DNA from: Wuchereria bancrofti
Taxonomy: Eukaryota; Nematoda; Chromadorea; Rhabditida; Onchocercidae
Length of the DNA: 64,000 bases
Assembly: GCA_005281725.1 (NCBI GenBank)
Contig: SSBO01000001.1
Location: 4,758,399-4,822,398, forward strand
Direction of reading: 5' to 3'
Position numbers and translations under genes: made by a program. Below, in pieces: positions 42,201-55,645 of this stretch. Below the pieces are notes generated by a model. The model did not search any database. It worked only from the letters and a program-made list of their open reading frames with translations, and was not told the origin of the DNA. Position 1 is the first letter of the stretch, and each line of letters starts with the position of its first letter.

Positions 42201-43803
42201 AATCATCTAAATTATATAGTAAATCGCTCAAGTGTCCTAAAGCATCCGTTGAGTCCATTAGTAGTTTTTCTTCACCAGTACTTGAAACAATATTATTACA
42301 CCGGATGAAGTGAAAATAATATCTTCTGTAATCGATGCTGTGCTATACGTCCTATACGACTCTAATTTCAACTGATGCATTGGAAAGAAGTCATCAGTAA
42401 CTAGTATCATGATTTTTTTTAATTGAAGAAGAAAACCACTACAGAACTGGATGATCGAACTATTCTAGTGTTTCCCTTGATTAATATGCTTCAATTTGAA
42501 AACATATAACTAAAGATGATTGTTTACACTTCAGAGTGTTCCTCGCCAGAACCATGATGTGTCCAGTAAAATAACCACCGCTTTAATGGTTTGTTGATCC
42601 AAGCAAAAGCTAAGAATATAGAAAACGCAAAAACGGCAATTCCTATCAAAAACATAACCACAGAGTGAATGAATGATATGCTGTTGTCCTGAAACTGCAG
42701 AAATAAAAAAGATAAAGGAGAAAATCATAACGGTGCTAACAAATATGGTTAGTCTACTCGTTCCCAAAGAAACGTTTCTTATCCTTGCAGCTTGCCACGA
42801 ATTTCGGTACTCCTGTTCATGTTCTTTATAAATGTATGAACAGTTGACAATATAATTTAGAATTGCTCTACATCGTGCGTACTATTGTCTCAGTGTCAGA
42901 ATAAGTAAATAATGTTAATAAAAAATGTAACTTTTGTATCTTACCAAATTGTAGTTATTCATTGCATTCAAATTCAAAGCTCCATTGCAGAACGAATAGT
43001 TCTGGCAACATTGCATTATACTTCCATCATTCATCGGCTGTTTAGCTCGGCAATGCAAATCAGGACTAGCATCTTTGCTCAGACAACTGAAAGTGTCCTT
43101 TATTTGACTATACTAGCTCATTTTTTTGTTGGTAATTCCCAAATAATAAACTTCTACAAAACAAAAAGGGACACTATGAAGGAACATGAAATCATGCTCA
43201 CGATTTGCATAGAACAAGCATATTTCTTCCGTTCATTTTTCACTGAATTGTTATAGAAATCACTATTCGCAAAAAAGAAGCTTTCTTACCGTTACATTAA
43301 TATCGGAGAGCATATCAGTACCAACCTTAAGATAACCAATCGATCGGGTAGTAAACGCTTGTGGCATATTCCGCTAGTGGACCGACAAAGTCCTGTGTAA
43401 TTACTTCCCAAAAAACGAGTAATTTCTTCACCGCAACCAGAATATGAGCAATTGCAAATCAATTCCTCAGATAGATTTATCGGTTCCTTCAGATCTAAAA
43501 TTTAAACATAAGAATCACAAAAACAGCAATTACAGACTTGCCGCAATGTGATGGTTGTGACGTACATTATCTTGAATACACCTATTTATTCGACAAAAAA
43601 ATTCTTACATTTCGTAAAGTTCTTGACCAAAAAATAATGTCATTTGCAGCATAATTCAAAACTGAAAATTAGGAATTATGGCACTAACTTGCTTGAAATC
43701 GTTCCATAAACTTCAGGATAACATATCCAGGATCACTGTTATCCTTAACAGCTCTCGTAATAATTACAAAAAGTAAGAAGACGAAGGATGATAATGTCTG
43801 CAT
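39286..43803 (-). CDS. daf-1: type I TGF-beta receptor, DAF-1-like
   Basis: This is a transmembrane Ser/Thr kinase that signals to SMADs. Twelve exons (43803-43689, 43494-43326, 43086-42945, 42688-42528, 42280-42177, 41922-41843, 41723-41573, 40841-40683, 40585-40437, 40029-39903, 39765-39635, 39417-39286) close to 539 aa. Order: signal peptide ([18 protein letters not shown]), cysteine-rich activin-receptor ectodomain ending [10 protein letters not shown], one membrane helix ([19 protein letters not shown]), GS box TTGSGSG, kinase. The kinase has the GQGRFGEVW loop, AVKIF lysine, HRDLKSKN and ADLGLAV in place of DFG, all normal for type I receptors. The L45 region [14 protein letters not shown] resembles activin/TGF-beta rather than BMP receptors. 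[13 protein letters not shown] matches C. elegans DAF-1, supporting DAF-1 over SMA-6. The exon 8 donor (CTG|GTCCAC) is the weakest junction. Confidence 0.9.
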
Positions 43804-44762
43804 TATTTCTTCTTGAATTACTGCTCAATCACCCACATCGAGGAATAGTTTGCAAAATTAATTCACATTGCATTTATGAAACAAAATCAGTATCAGTTTG
43901 AAAGTGTATTTTTTGACCACTCTGAGTATGCCGAAGAGCACAGACTAGAATAAGTGAATGAAGGAATCGACTGATTAACCTCTAGATGTACTAACACTGA
44001 TATTTAGATTTAATCGACACTGTTAATTAGCAGCTAATGTCCTCAACGGTTACTTGTCAGGAATTATACTCTTTTTCTTCTCTCTGCTACACATCTCAAA
44101 TGATACCATAATGTCAATAAATAAGAAGATGAAAGAATGATAAATCTGAGGAGAACGTTCAAATTAATCAGTCCAATTTCAGAGATATTTCCACAACTTC
44201 CCTGCCACAGTTCACAACAATCCCATCCTTTCTTTTTATCATCTCATAACCACCATTAGAGATAACCTATCCATTCATCGTTTTCTTCTCGTCATATGGC
44301 TGTGTTTGACAGATTGAAAGCTGACAGAAATTTTGCTCGTTAATTCCTCTTTAGTGATAGCTTCTTTGATAATGACTCAAAAAACTTATATTGAGGATGA
44401 GTGAAGATTAAAGAGTAGTAAAATAACATTGCTATTCCACATCCCAAACAAATACCAATGAACTTTCACAACTTAAAATCAAACTTCGATGGATTTGAAC
44501 TTAAATGTGATAAACATAGATCTAAGCAAAACTATTACATTAATACCTGCACTCTAACATAACAAAAGATAAACATACGACTGATGTACGTGGTTTACAA
44601 CGTAAAGGTTTGTACTCACATCGCAAATGGATGTCGAGAGGATGCGACAGTAGGCAGTGAATTACTGATATATTTAGTCTTTGGATTGGTTTAGTATTGA
44701 GGGTCATCACAGTCAATGATTTATAGGCCGCCATATCTGCGTGAAGAATCATTAGATGGTCA
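43804..44762. other. divergent intergenic region between receptor and VPS8
   Basis: This 959-bp region must hold the promoters of both divergent genes. A minus-strand open frame (44540-44872) overlaps VPS8 exon 1 and looks like its shadow. No motif is otherwise supported. Confidence 0.5.
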
Positions 44763-47700
44763 ATGTCGTCGATAGCTACCGATGAAGATATCGTGGATAG
44801 ATGGATTGAAATTGACGATTCAATCAGTGTTCCCGAGCAAACCCTCGATGAGATTCTTGCCGATGTAAGCATTAAACAGTGTAATTTTTATTTTTTCTTT
44901 TCTCTACAAATTGATTTGGACAGACTGATATATCCCATATTATCTTTATAGAAGATCTTGGATTTGGATGAGGAGATTCTTTGTGGACTGGATGATGAGG
45001 AGTCACTGTTCACATCGCCGCAACAGTCGAGTCCGATATCATCTGTTCCTTCTTATACGTTGGACTCGCCCCTTCATATCAGAGAATTAGGTGGCTCTTC
45101 TTTATTATATTAAAGGATGACATTGCGCTGGAGAAAAAAGTGAAAACGATAGTTTAACAAAAAGGCAACTGTCGTAAACACGAGTTACCAGTCTGTTTCT
45201 TGTGACTCGTTAGGTCAGTATCACTGCGCTGACGATCACTTATTTAATAATGACAGATTTTTATTTTTTGTCTAAATTGCTTGATCAGGCTGGACTTTTA
45301 ACCTTAACTAGCTTTAACTGCGATGCGGCATTCACGTCTCCAAAAGTACCATCATGTTTGGATATATCCTAATCCTTCTATATGTGCTGACAGATTTTAT
45401 CAAACATAGAAGACCTTAATTTTAGATCACTGTAGTCCGTTAATTAGAAAGGAGGATTGAATTCTAACATATTCTCTTTCGTAATGTTGATGTTGTTGTC
45501 AATAAGATTCGAGATGGAGATCCGTTACCAAACTGTTACAGAATCCATGACATATCAGTTGAAGACACGGAGCGATAGTTTTGGAGGTCGTGCTAGAGCC
45601 TTAGCCGTTTCTAATACTAACGTTGCTATTGGAACGAGTCGTGGACTAGTATTGATCTTTGACTGTGGAAATCAAAGGTTACTGCAACGTTTTTTTTTTT
45701 TTTTTTTTCGTCTAGTTCATTTTTGATGCAGATATTCACAGAGACATGCTAATTTTGATTTGCAGACTAGTTCAATCACTAACAACAGACGGTTGCCCAG
45801 TATCGTGTCTTGACTTCAACAAAGCTAGTACACTTTTAGCCATTGGCTATGGTTCCGGTCTAATACGTATATTTAATGTTACTACGGGTAAAGTGATGGA
45901 CAACGTCAGTGACGTAGTGCAAACTGGCCAAGGCGTACTGCAAATTCTTTTCTGTGAAAGGTGTAGTTTTCATTTATTCACAGTACTTTGTTGCCCTTTT
46001 CTTTCTTAAATACACTTTTACTTACCAACTTATTGGTTGGGATCAAAACGGTTTTATAAGTTATTAATCAGCTGTGATAAAGACTTGGAAGAGGAATTTT
46101 ATTAGATTTATGATTACAGGTTATAAATAGCCTTACAGGTTATTAATAGCTTATGAATAAGTAAGTAGCAGATATAGATGTTTTTATTTGAAACAACCAT
46201 TAATTTTGTTCATCGTGATTATTACTTTCCTGTTCTTATCTTCACTGCTTCAGTGACAAGAGACTTGCTTGTCTAGACAGTGGAGGTTCGGTTTATGAAT
46301 TAACATTACCAACAACAGTTCGATCACGGAAAACTCGCTGTATTTTCTCGGGCTGTCATGGAGAGGTCACTATTTGAAGAAAATTTAATCAGTTACATCC
46401 TCTGATTGTGAAAATGTGATTTTCAAAATATGGTTCCAGGTCGTATATTTGAAAATGTTGGACAGCGGTGTCTTAGCTCTCTTGTCGCTCAAGAAATTGT
46501 TTCTCGTAAGCTTGAAGAAGATGTGTTTGATATATGCTATTTCATTCATTGGACCGGCCAATCGCCCACCTTTAATTGATTGTCAGACAGTAAATATCAA
46601 GGTAGGCTTATTGTATGTGCCATTTACATTGGTTGCTACGCTGGTAGGAATCTACGCTCGTTTCAAATATTCATTGTTATGCTTATTTAATGTGACATAT
46701 CCAAGTTATGAGATTGGGACGTACAACAGAAGTGCCAAAAAAAAATTGAAACATGATGTATTTTCGAATTTCCAAATGTGCCTTACTTTAATCTTGCAGG
46801 AAACATCAGAAAGTAAGACCACTGCTTTCTGTTTGGGACGTGGTTCGAGAGTTGATTTCTATTACTTAAGTTGTGAATTTTCAAGTTTGCGAGTTATACG
46901 TTATGGGTAAGTTCTTGCACTTTTTCTTGAGTTCTTGCGTAAACTCCACAAAGAATTTGCAAAGTTCCCGAAAAACTTGTGTTCTTGTTCGTATTTTTTT
47001 GTTTCATCTTTGTACATCTGATTTTCAAGATCAACTTCTGCTTTTAAGAAAGTATGTTGAATATTGTATCGAACTGCAATGTGTTGATATCTTTAGTTGA
47101 ATATATGTGTTTATTTGAGTTTCAGACTTTCTAAGTTCTACTTTGGATAGGGTTTCGGTAAAAGCTGATGGCCATGTAGTTCATCGGTTTTTATTCTTTT
47201 ATGATTTTGTTCCACTTTTATCAGCAGATTTATTTCTATCCATCGCCGCCTTCCGTTTCCCGCCTTTATTTTCTAGGGAATTATCGTTGGGTTTTGACAT
47301 GATAAATCTAAAGTGGGTAGAGTCATGTTACTTGATCGCCGTGGATGATGTTGAAAGAGTTCATATGATCGATACTATGCAAGGAGATATTGCAATAGGA
47401 AATATTCGCGATGTACAACTAGCATATGCTACTGCTGATTTCAAGGTATGATGTATGAATAAAGTAGGGCAGAAAGTTAGACGAAGAAACTAAAGAATTC
47501 TTTTGCAGGGCTTATCTACTGGAGGTAATGTAAGTGCTGCCTTGGATTATCTGGCTGATTGCGTGTGTTACCAGTCTATTTGTCGCATTGAAAAGATGAT
47601 ATTTCTTCTCGGCCAATCTTCTATTTATATGATCTCCGTAAGCGATCAAATAACGCAATTGGAAAACTTAATTAACCGGTTATTTTTGTGAAATTATTGT

Positions 47701-50700
47701 AGTATTAAAGTTTTCTAAATGTGGACTTATTGAGTTACAGTTTTAATACTGTCAAAAGATAAAAAGTGCAGAGTTTTAGAGGACAAATGGTATCAGCGAT
47801 TCTTTTTGCTCTTGATATTGTTATGGGCAGAGTCGTTAATAAAAGGGAAGGACTAAATTTGAGACATGTCGTTTCTTCACGAATTCCTAGTCTTATTCAG
47901 TCGTTGCTAGCTTTGACTACATCTGGTCCAGCCAATGGAAAAGTAACACAACTTGTTGATCACTATAAAGTAAGTAAAGTTGCTGTTACAAGTGTAGAAG
48001 CGGAAGTAAGTATTCAGTAAGAGTTTTACCACAACTTGGTTTGTTAAAATAGCTTTGTTAAAATTTATTGTAGAAAGATATACATACAGTGTATGTGATC
48101 CACAGCGATCAAAACGTTCATATCAACATCGTGACCTTATAATTTTTATCTTTCCTCATAAACGAGAAAAATCTTATTTTATTTCGGCAACTTACAGAAA
48201 CATATCCAACTCCTTATACGAGCATGTGTTGCTACCAGTCAATTTGATTTACTGTATAATACAGTGTACAGTTGCTTAGAAAAGGACACCCTTTCTAAGG
48301 CAATATTTTTCGACCTCATCGATGAAGTTGTATTGGATGGACGATTGGAAAATCCACCTCCTGCACTAGTTCGTCTTTCACTTTTATTTATTATGTTTAC
48401 CTTCCTATAAAGTTTGCCATTTTCTTTGTTATTTTTTGACTGACAGCATAGCTTAGATTTATTGACTTCTTGCAAGTTTCCTGGAAGCACATCTGTCCTT
48501 AGTAGCGGAGATATTAGAAACGTGTTTTACTGGTGACTGAAAATTCCGATGATGAAAGTGCTTATTTTAGGTCTCGGATTATTTTCATCATTTGATATCA
48601 GAAGGAAATTTAAACCAATTTGAAGCAGCGGTAGTGCGTATTCCAGTTGAGAAACAGGATATTCATTTTGTGATGACTACTTGCAGAAAAAATAGACTTT
48701 ATGACGGCGTCATATACGTTTACAATAAGGCAATGTCAGATTATATAGGGCCACTTGAGGTAAGCATGCATGTTTTAATAATTACTCATTTATGTTCCAA
48801 AATCTTTTGTCAGTTAAAATCCTGATGTAAAAATTTTCACTTTTCTAAACGAACTAAAGCCTAAATGCTGCATAAATAAAGTCTTTATTAGTAAATATTA
48901 CAGGAGATATTTGATAATTTAGCGGAGCTTACCGATTGTGAAATGCTATCAGATTGCGAAATAGCGCTAGGAAATAAGTTATTATTGTATATTCAATGTT
49001 GCCTGTCGGGTAGAGCTTACCCAATTGGATCTTTGCCGGAAAAAGTTGTTGCAACTCTTCCCTTGCAGGTGTATCGCTGCCTGATTTCCTACAAAGGCAA
49101 GAATGGTACATCAGGTAACTTCTTATCTCACCTATCATTGCCGTTCATCCGCTAAGTAATTTACAGATCTGCTTTTTTAAACAGTATATTTTTCAGCTTC
49201 AGTTACATATCCATATTTACAACTGCTTATTAAGTTTGACGCTGTTCAGTTCTTTAATGTCATATTTACATGTTCAGACAGTGATATTTTTAATTCAGAG
49301 TAAGTTTATTTCTATTTAACACCCAAAAACGAGTGATAAATGACACAGAAGAATAGTCAGTCTGTTGCAACTCTTTTGATTATAGTTTTTGGTATTCTAA
49401 GAATAAAGCATTTCTCTTATCCATTGACTACAGTACTTTCTCACTAGTTTATCAGCTTCCTTAAAAAAAGCTTTGTTTTATCGACTGCTGGGCCTTATTG
49501 ATCAGCACAGAATAAAGCTAAGTATGCTTTATATTGCGAAAAATGCGCACAATTATGCTGTGGAACTACCCGCTATTACCAATCTTAGCTGGAGTGAGAT
49601 ATTCCAATTAAATTTCATGAAAATCGAACACTTTAGATGCCCACCAATTTACTGCATCGCATTTCTCATCAGTTTGGATTAAAATTCCATAGTTTTAGAG
49701 ACGGGAGATTACAGAGAATTACAGAAGTGGTGTATCAAATAATTAAGTCGATGGATCGAAGTGCAGTACTCTTTATTAATTATTTCACTCTTGTTGCTTA
49801 TCTGTTGCAGAAAAAAGCAATTTTTCCAGCGCTTGACACCATCAATGAGGTAAAACTTGGCTGAGAGTTTTCATTACAACTACGACTGATACAGACTCGA
49901 AAATTTATTTCTAAACATTGTACCTTCCAAAATGCGTTTGTATTACAGTTGATTGAGATGGTATTATCATTTGGTGAGTCTATTGAGCGGGTAGCAGACG
50001 CTGAGAGATGTGTTGTGGAGGTAATGAGAATTGTGAATGGTCTTGATGAGATGAAGATACTGCGACAAGCCAGAAAACTACCTCAGTATGTCCATTTTAG
50101 TTTTGAACCAGTTGTCTTCATCTTCTTAGAAATATGTTACATCTTATATATTACCGGAATGGAACTTTATAATTGAAATTTGTTGACTTATCAACCAAAA
50201 GAATCGAGTGCAGTTTCACTCTGATGGAAATAATGCCAACTGCAAAAATTCCTTTTCAATGTCGGCTATTACATTTTTCATTATTATGAATCGGAGCAAT
50301 ACACCTGCAAATCGACGAATGTAACTGGACCGCGATTTAGAACCTCGCTTAAATTTTGAGGTGGATTGAAGCATCGTAAACGATTCGTAATTTGGTTCTA
50401 TTTGTTAGTGTTAATACTTCAAATTGGGGCAAATAGTATGTAACGCCAACCTGATTCATATTTAAGGTTACTTCAATGATATTGAATTGTATTTGTTCTT
50501 GAACTTCAAAAAGGCTTCAATGAACGTAAGAGAATTCCGTCCGAGTCATTGTCTATAAGTGAGGAAGATAGAAAAACGTGAGAATCTCTGATAAATGACT
50601 GGCCAACAGATGAAAGAAGCTGCTACTACTTGTAATATATCCCTCAGAGCAATTTCATTTCTTCACAGATGCATCAAGTTGGCGTATTATAAAGGCTTAT

Positions 50701-53700
50701 ACACATATAGCTATGACTTTCAAAGAATTAAAACGTGATGTTTGCTAAATGTCGAATCGCAACAATTATACTCTGATTAGAATTATTAACAATACTTTTA
50801 AAAAAAATTTGTAATAAATCAATTGGAATTCGGAAATGCCCCCATAACATTATGGTCCAACTCTAAGTGTGCACCGGTCCAGAACCGTTCCAACTACTAC
50901 CAAAATCAAAAAGAAGGAATAAGAAAGGCGAAATTCTTGTTTCGTTGCATTCTAAGTAAGTATAATCCTGTTGATATTGCAAGAAGAAACTCTCTCTGAC
51001 AAAACTTGAGAATTACGAAATATGGTGGAAAGGACCATCATGGATGGTCCTTTGGATGGAGTAGAACCAACTGGCCGCAATGGGAATATGGCTTCGTAAA
51101 TGAAGAAGAAAGTGCAATTCTCATCGCAAAGGTCAAAAAGCAAATCATAAAGAGAAGTTTCAAACAGATGCGAGTCACAACTTTTTCTTCTCTGGTTTCA
51201 TTTGAGTATTTTTAGCTTGCAGGTCTGCTCATATATATTTGTAAACAGACGGGAATTCGTCAGTTTAATGGAGTGTTATCTAAGTAGCCCAACGAATGCA
51301 GTATGTTATTTTATTTTTTTTCAATTGACAGATGTTTTCTACTGAAACTTCAGTGAATGCATCTTCATGAATTTGAAGTAACTGAATAATTATACATATT
51401 TCCATGCGCTGGTGTTCCCTCTGGTCAGAACATTATTGTTAGAACTACAAGACGATGAATTATCAAACTTTTATTCGTTTGTATGGAATTCGTTAGAGGT
51501 ATTTTAACTTCAGTTTCTGCAAATTTAATGTGTGAGGCATTGGCATTGAGATGATAAATCTCTAAAGAAATTTGGTTTACTACTTGCTGTAACTTCTTAG
51601 TCTAAGCAGGTATTTATCTTCTTTCATCTTGTTTCTTTTGTTTTATTAATAATTAATTTCTACTCGTTTTTTTTTTTCTGGATATTATAGAGATTTGCAA
51701 AAATCGATTATAGTCAGACAGCCGAAATTATTCTTGATCACTTTATGGAATGGCTATCCAAGGAAACATTGGAAGACAGTGATGCATTATTACTTTATTA
51801 TTGCTTCTTAGCAAGGTTTATTTTGTTCTTGTTGAATGTGTCTAAAATGTTTTTTAATTGGAATAATCTTGTCTTTTAAAAGCTTGCTTGTGTACTATAA
51901 AGACAATTGTGGTTGATGGGGACTTCTGGATGATCTGTTTTAGGCGTGATCGTGGATATCGGACTTTAACTGATTCTGAGGAACGTGATGAACAACTTTT
52001 GATTCTTGCTGTAAAGGAAGCTGTAGTACATAATTTATTTGAAAATCTAGACATGGTAATCAAAATTTATTCTACACTTCAGCGTCACAAATTTTGTCTA
52101 TCTCAGTAACCAATATCGAATAAGATATGTCTGGTTTCAGCAGTTAAGTGAGTTTCTGCGGTATTGGCTGACGATAGCATCGAGAACAGACCGATGTTTG
52201 AATTATACAGTGAAAAATGGATTTATTTTATCAAGTGTGTTACTTCTGGAAGCTAGAAAACTTCTGGAAGGAGCTTTTGAACTGCTTGAATATGAGCTTG
52301 AAAAGAGGTGGATGAAAGACGCAATGCTTTCATGTAAATTTTCAGTCTTATATAAAAAGTCTTTGAGTTGTAAAATTGAAAAAGAAGATAGACAAAACTG
52401 ATTTTTCTTCAGCGAAATATATTTACGAAGCAATTCGTTTGGCTAATATTTATCATGAAGAGGCTCGACAAGGAAATTGGTTGTTCAAAATATTGAATAG
52501 AATGCTTTCGCTTCCAGAATCAGAACTTCAGGAGGAGCCAGGTGGAACGTAATATATTTTATTCCAAAATAAGCTCATTTTGAACAATCTATATGCCAAT
52601 GGATTATCCTGTTTGTGGCATTTACAAATGATTTAAAGATCCCACTGCAAATAGCATTTTGAAGTTGTGATATCCTTAATACTTCTGTCATGTTTTCATT
52701 GTACCATGAAGAAATGTACATACTATCTATACAGCATAATTTGACATAAGATAATGAAGAAACGTACATAAGATAATATATACAGCACATAATTTATTGC
52801 TCTATATTACATCAAGTTTATAGTGCTCAGTAACATTGATTATATAAGTGACTTTGTAGCCGACTCACGTTTTTTTGCTAGACTTATAAATGGCTGATAT
52901 GATAGAAGCTTTTTAAATACAACAATGTAATATTAGGTCTTGAAGGTGTGGTGGTGGTATTAAACAACGTAATCACTGCAATCATGGAAAGTGGAAGCAG
53001 TGATGCAGAACGTTTGGTTGATGCTTTATTTACTCATCCAGTATTTCGGTACCATTTTTTTTTTATACAAAAGATTTCACACATCTCCTTGACTGATTCC
53101 GTAAGCGGTAATATGCTTGTCTCAAAGGTTAAGCCATGCATGTCTAAGTTCAAATAAACCTATAATGGTGAAACCACGAGCGACTCATTATAACAAAGAA
53201 AATATTGTTGAAGTTCTTCGAAGAACGAAGTCTCTTATTATTTTAATGAGAGAGAATTGCAGATGTTCAACATATGCAAATTTTCGTTCACTAATAACGT
53301 TTATGTTCTCATCATGTCGCTATGAGGATGTATTCTTGAAAGAAACTATACGGTGTATCGAGGGAGAGACCATACAAATGTATATTTAGCTTTATTTCAC
53401 ATAATTAGTTGATTAAACTTTAGTGAAAGTCGACTATATTTGATATTAACAATTATCAAGTATGGTTAATAGAGTATTTATTTGATATAAATTTGAACTG
53501 TCAGGATTTAACTTCAATTTCAACGTATCATGATTTTTTCATAAGATTTCGGATACAAGTTTCCTCACTCCCTTAGATTCTGATAAACAGATTCGCAGGT
53601 TAAACGATTTAATAAAGCAAGCGACACGTCGTACTGCTGGCTTGATCAGATCGACTACGTGCATTAGTTGTGGGTGCTCACCAAGAAAATCATCATATCT

Positions 53701-54004
53701 TTATAGGCATGTTTTTTAATCTCTTTTTCAGCACTATATGTCTGTTTGCTTTTCTGGCTTTTGTACTAATTTCAGATCAAAGTTTATTTCCCATTTTAGT
53801 TGTGGCCACATTGTTCATATGGACTGTGATTCCCAGAACAGTTCGCATTATTGTTTGTGTCAGATAAATGCCTTCAGTTGTTATAATATTACAAACAATT
53901 TAACCTGCGGACCCAGTCAAATGACTCGAAAACCAGCGAGAATTGATATCTTTTCGGAAGAGTCTCTGAAACTACTACTGGGACCACACAGACTGGAATC
54001 TTAG
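44763..54004 (+). CDS. vps-8: CORVET subunit VPS8
   Basis: VPS8 is a CORVET-specific subunit that binds Rab5 and tethers early endosomes. The acidic N terminus (SVPEQTLDEILAD; exon 44763-44864) leads to a beta-propeller (RALAVSNTNVAIGTSRGLVL, SCLDFNKASTLLAIGYGSGL, CLDSGGSVYELTLP). The helical solenoid includes STGGNVSAALDY, ACVATSQFDLLYNTVYSCLE, FFDLIDEVVLDGRLENPPP, KNRLYDGVIYVYNKAMSDYI and the family signature CCLSGRAYPIGSLPEKV. Later solenoid exons lie near 49950-50080, 51228-51300, 51411-51500, 51692-51815, 51942-52054, 52142-52310, 52414-52550, 52938-53050 and 53541-53660. The C terminus is a RING-like finger (CISC, then FSCGHIVHMDC and a CLC pair). ATG 44763 follows an ATTAG by 7 nt. Some 5' and RING-proximal junctions remain unresolved; identity is secure. 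Confidence 0.92.
45690..45708. repeat. poly-T tract in VPS8 intron
   Basis: This is a run of 19 T bases shortly after the donor that ends the CGNQR segment of the VPS8 propeller. Confidence 0.95.
46114..46151. repeat. two-copy 19-bp tandem repeat in VPS8 intron
   Basis: Adjacent units TTACAGGTTATAAATAGCC and TTACAGGTTATTAATAGCT differ at two positions. The repeat is intronic. Confidence 0.8.
51029..51053. repeat. 11-bp perfect inverted repeat in VPS8 intron
   Basis: Arms AAAGGACCATC (51029-51039) and GATGGTCCTTT (51043-51053) flank a 3-nt loop. The hairpin lies in a long intron of about 1.1 kb. Confidence 0.85.
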
Positions 54005-55645
54005 GTTTTGTCATTTTATGATGTTTTTTTTTTTATGATTTTAAAAGTATTCTGCATTAGTACTGACGGGAAGTAGTTTTCACTTAAACCAGCACGTATA
54101 TATTTGTTTACGTAATAGTACATTTGTGAAGATATCTGAGTTATTCGTTCTCAATGAATTTCTTCATAAAATATTTTAAAATGTTTCATAGAACTAAAAC
54201 AACTCTAGAAATCCTATGTACTTATGGCTTCCTTGACTTCTATATCTTTAGGCCTAGCTTAATCTAGCAATTTTTATTTGTATTGTAGGAAGACCAAAAG
54301 GCTTATTTTGTCCCTTTGAATAATATAGGATCTGTAACTGGGAATTGATATCCATGCAAATTTATGAGTCAATTTATTCTTTATTTTCGTTGGCTATTAT
54401 GTTGGCCAATTTATTTTCGTGGTACAGACTTTGACCATATAGTGCGAAGTAATGCATTTTATTTTTGTTGTTAAGTAATTTACGAATGTATAAATATTTA
54501 TCACAAAAAGACAAATGCATTACAGCAAATTCATAACATATAGCTCCTGTGCAACTAAGGCTACAGGAATTTTCGAAAGTAAGAAAAACCAAAAAGTGCC
54601 TTGAAATGTACTTTTAATGTTTGATCGGAAAATAATTTGAAAACTTCATGTCTTTTGTTTCTTATTGTTGTGGAGTGGATAATGTCGTGAAAACTTTATT
54701 CGCTAGTAACTACAATAAAATCAACACCGCGAATGTGTTTATAAGTTCGTAGTATTTGCCTACGAATACGAATACAACCAACAAAAAATATAAAAAAGGA
54801 GAGTTCGGTATAACGATTACTCGTCGACGATCGTATTTGGTTCTTAGTAAAACTATGCACTCTTGAACATAAGTGACCTGAACATAGTTCATTCGACTAA
54901 GGAATATATAAAATGAATGAAAGGTTTGGAGATGCCGGTACAATGTTAATTTCTATTGTTTTCGCACTTTTACTGTGGAATCTCATAACGAAGAAATGGA
55001 AGACGTAGAAATATTTTCCATAGATTGAATGAACCCAAGTGATATTTCCATTCCACTCGGGTTGGAAAATTGTAAATGTAATATGATCTAGCGATGGCGT
55101 GAGGACTTCAGATGTCCCACTTCCCGTATGGTTTTGCGTTAAATACATTTTACCGCATTTCCCCAGTTTTATTTTTCCCAAATTGGTATCAGCAATAAAT
55201 TGTTGTTTGATGTCGTTTTCCAAATAATCATTGGGATGTTTTATATTTCTGCTATACTCATTTGTCGATTAAGTTTATGTGCACATGAATTCTTTAAGAA
55301 ATAAATTTCAATAAAATAAAGCTATCAACGAATGCAGATGGTGCATTTGGTTGTCGTTATTGTTATTACCTCACTATTTTGATTTCTGTTTATATTGCTG
55401 CATATAAAAAATGAAAGTGAATTTAAGTTGGTTTTTTTAAATGAAATTTTTATGTTTCAAGTGAATTCTTTGTTTGTAAGTCTTAGCTACGCACAGAAAC
55501 TGAAAACCGGGTGAATGAATAAATGAAGGAAATGATTCAAATAAATTTATGACAATAAAGATTGATCCACAGCATCCTTAACAATGAAAAGTAATTAACT
55601 TAACCATTTCTGTAAAATTTGATTTTTGTGTTTAACTATCACCTC
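54005..55645. other. convergent intergenic region, VPS8 and FANCI 3' ends
   Basis: The region is 1.6 kb between converging genes. It carries a coding-like but unrecognised minus-strand open frame (54902-55265), described separately. Otherwise I see only AT-rich sequence consistent with 3' UTRs. Confidence 0.5.
54902..55265 (-). CDS. unrecognised coding-like open frame
   Basis: About 120 codons are open on the minus strand with balanced amino-acid use. A hydrophilic first half (NDYLENDIKQQFIADTNLGK, IKLGKCGKMYLTQNHTGSGT) is followed by DHITFTIFQPEWNGNITWVH. There is no ATG at the left edge of the frame, and a possible acceptor (AGTATAGCAG) lies inside its start, so it could be an internal or terminal exon or a decayed gene. 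The last third is hydrophobic and may not be coding. I know no matching family and it sits alone between two converging genes. Confidence 0.3.
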
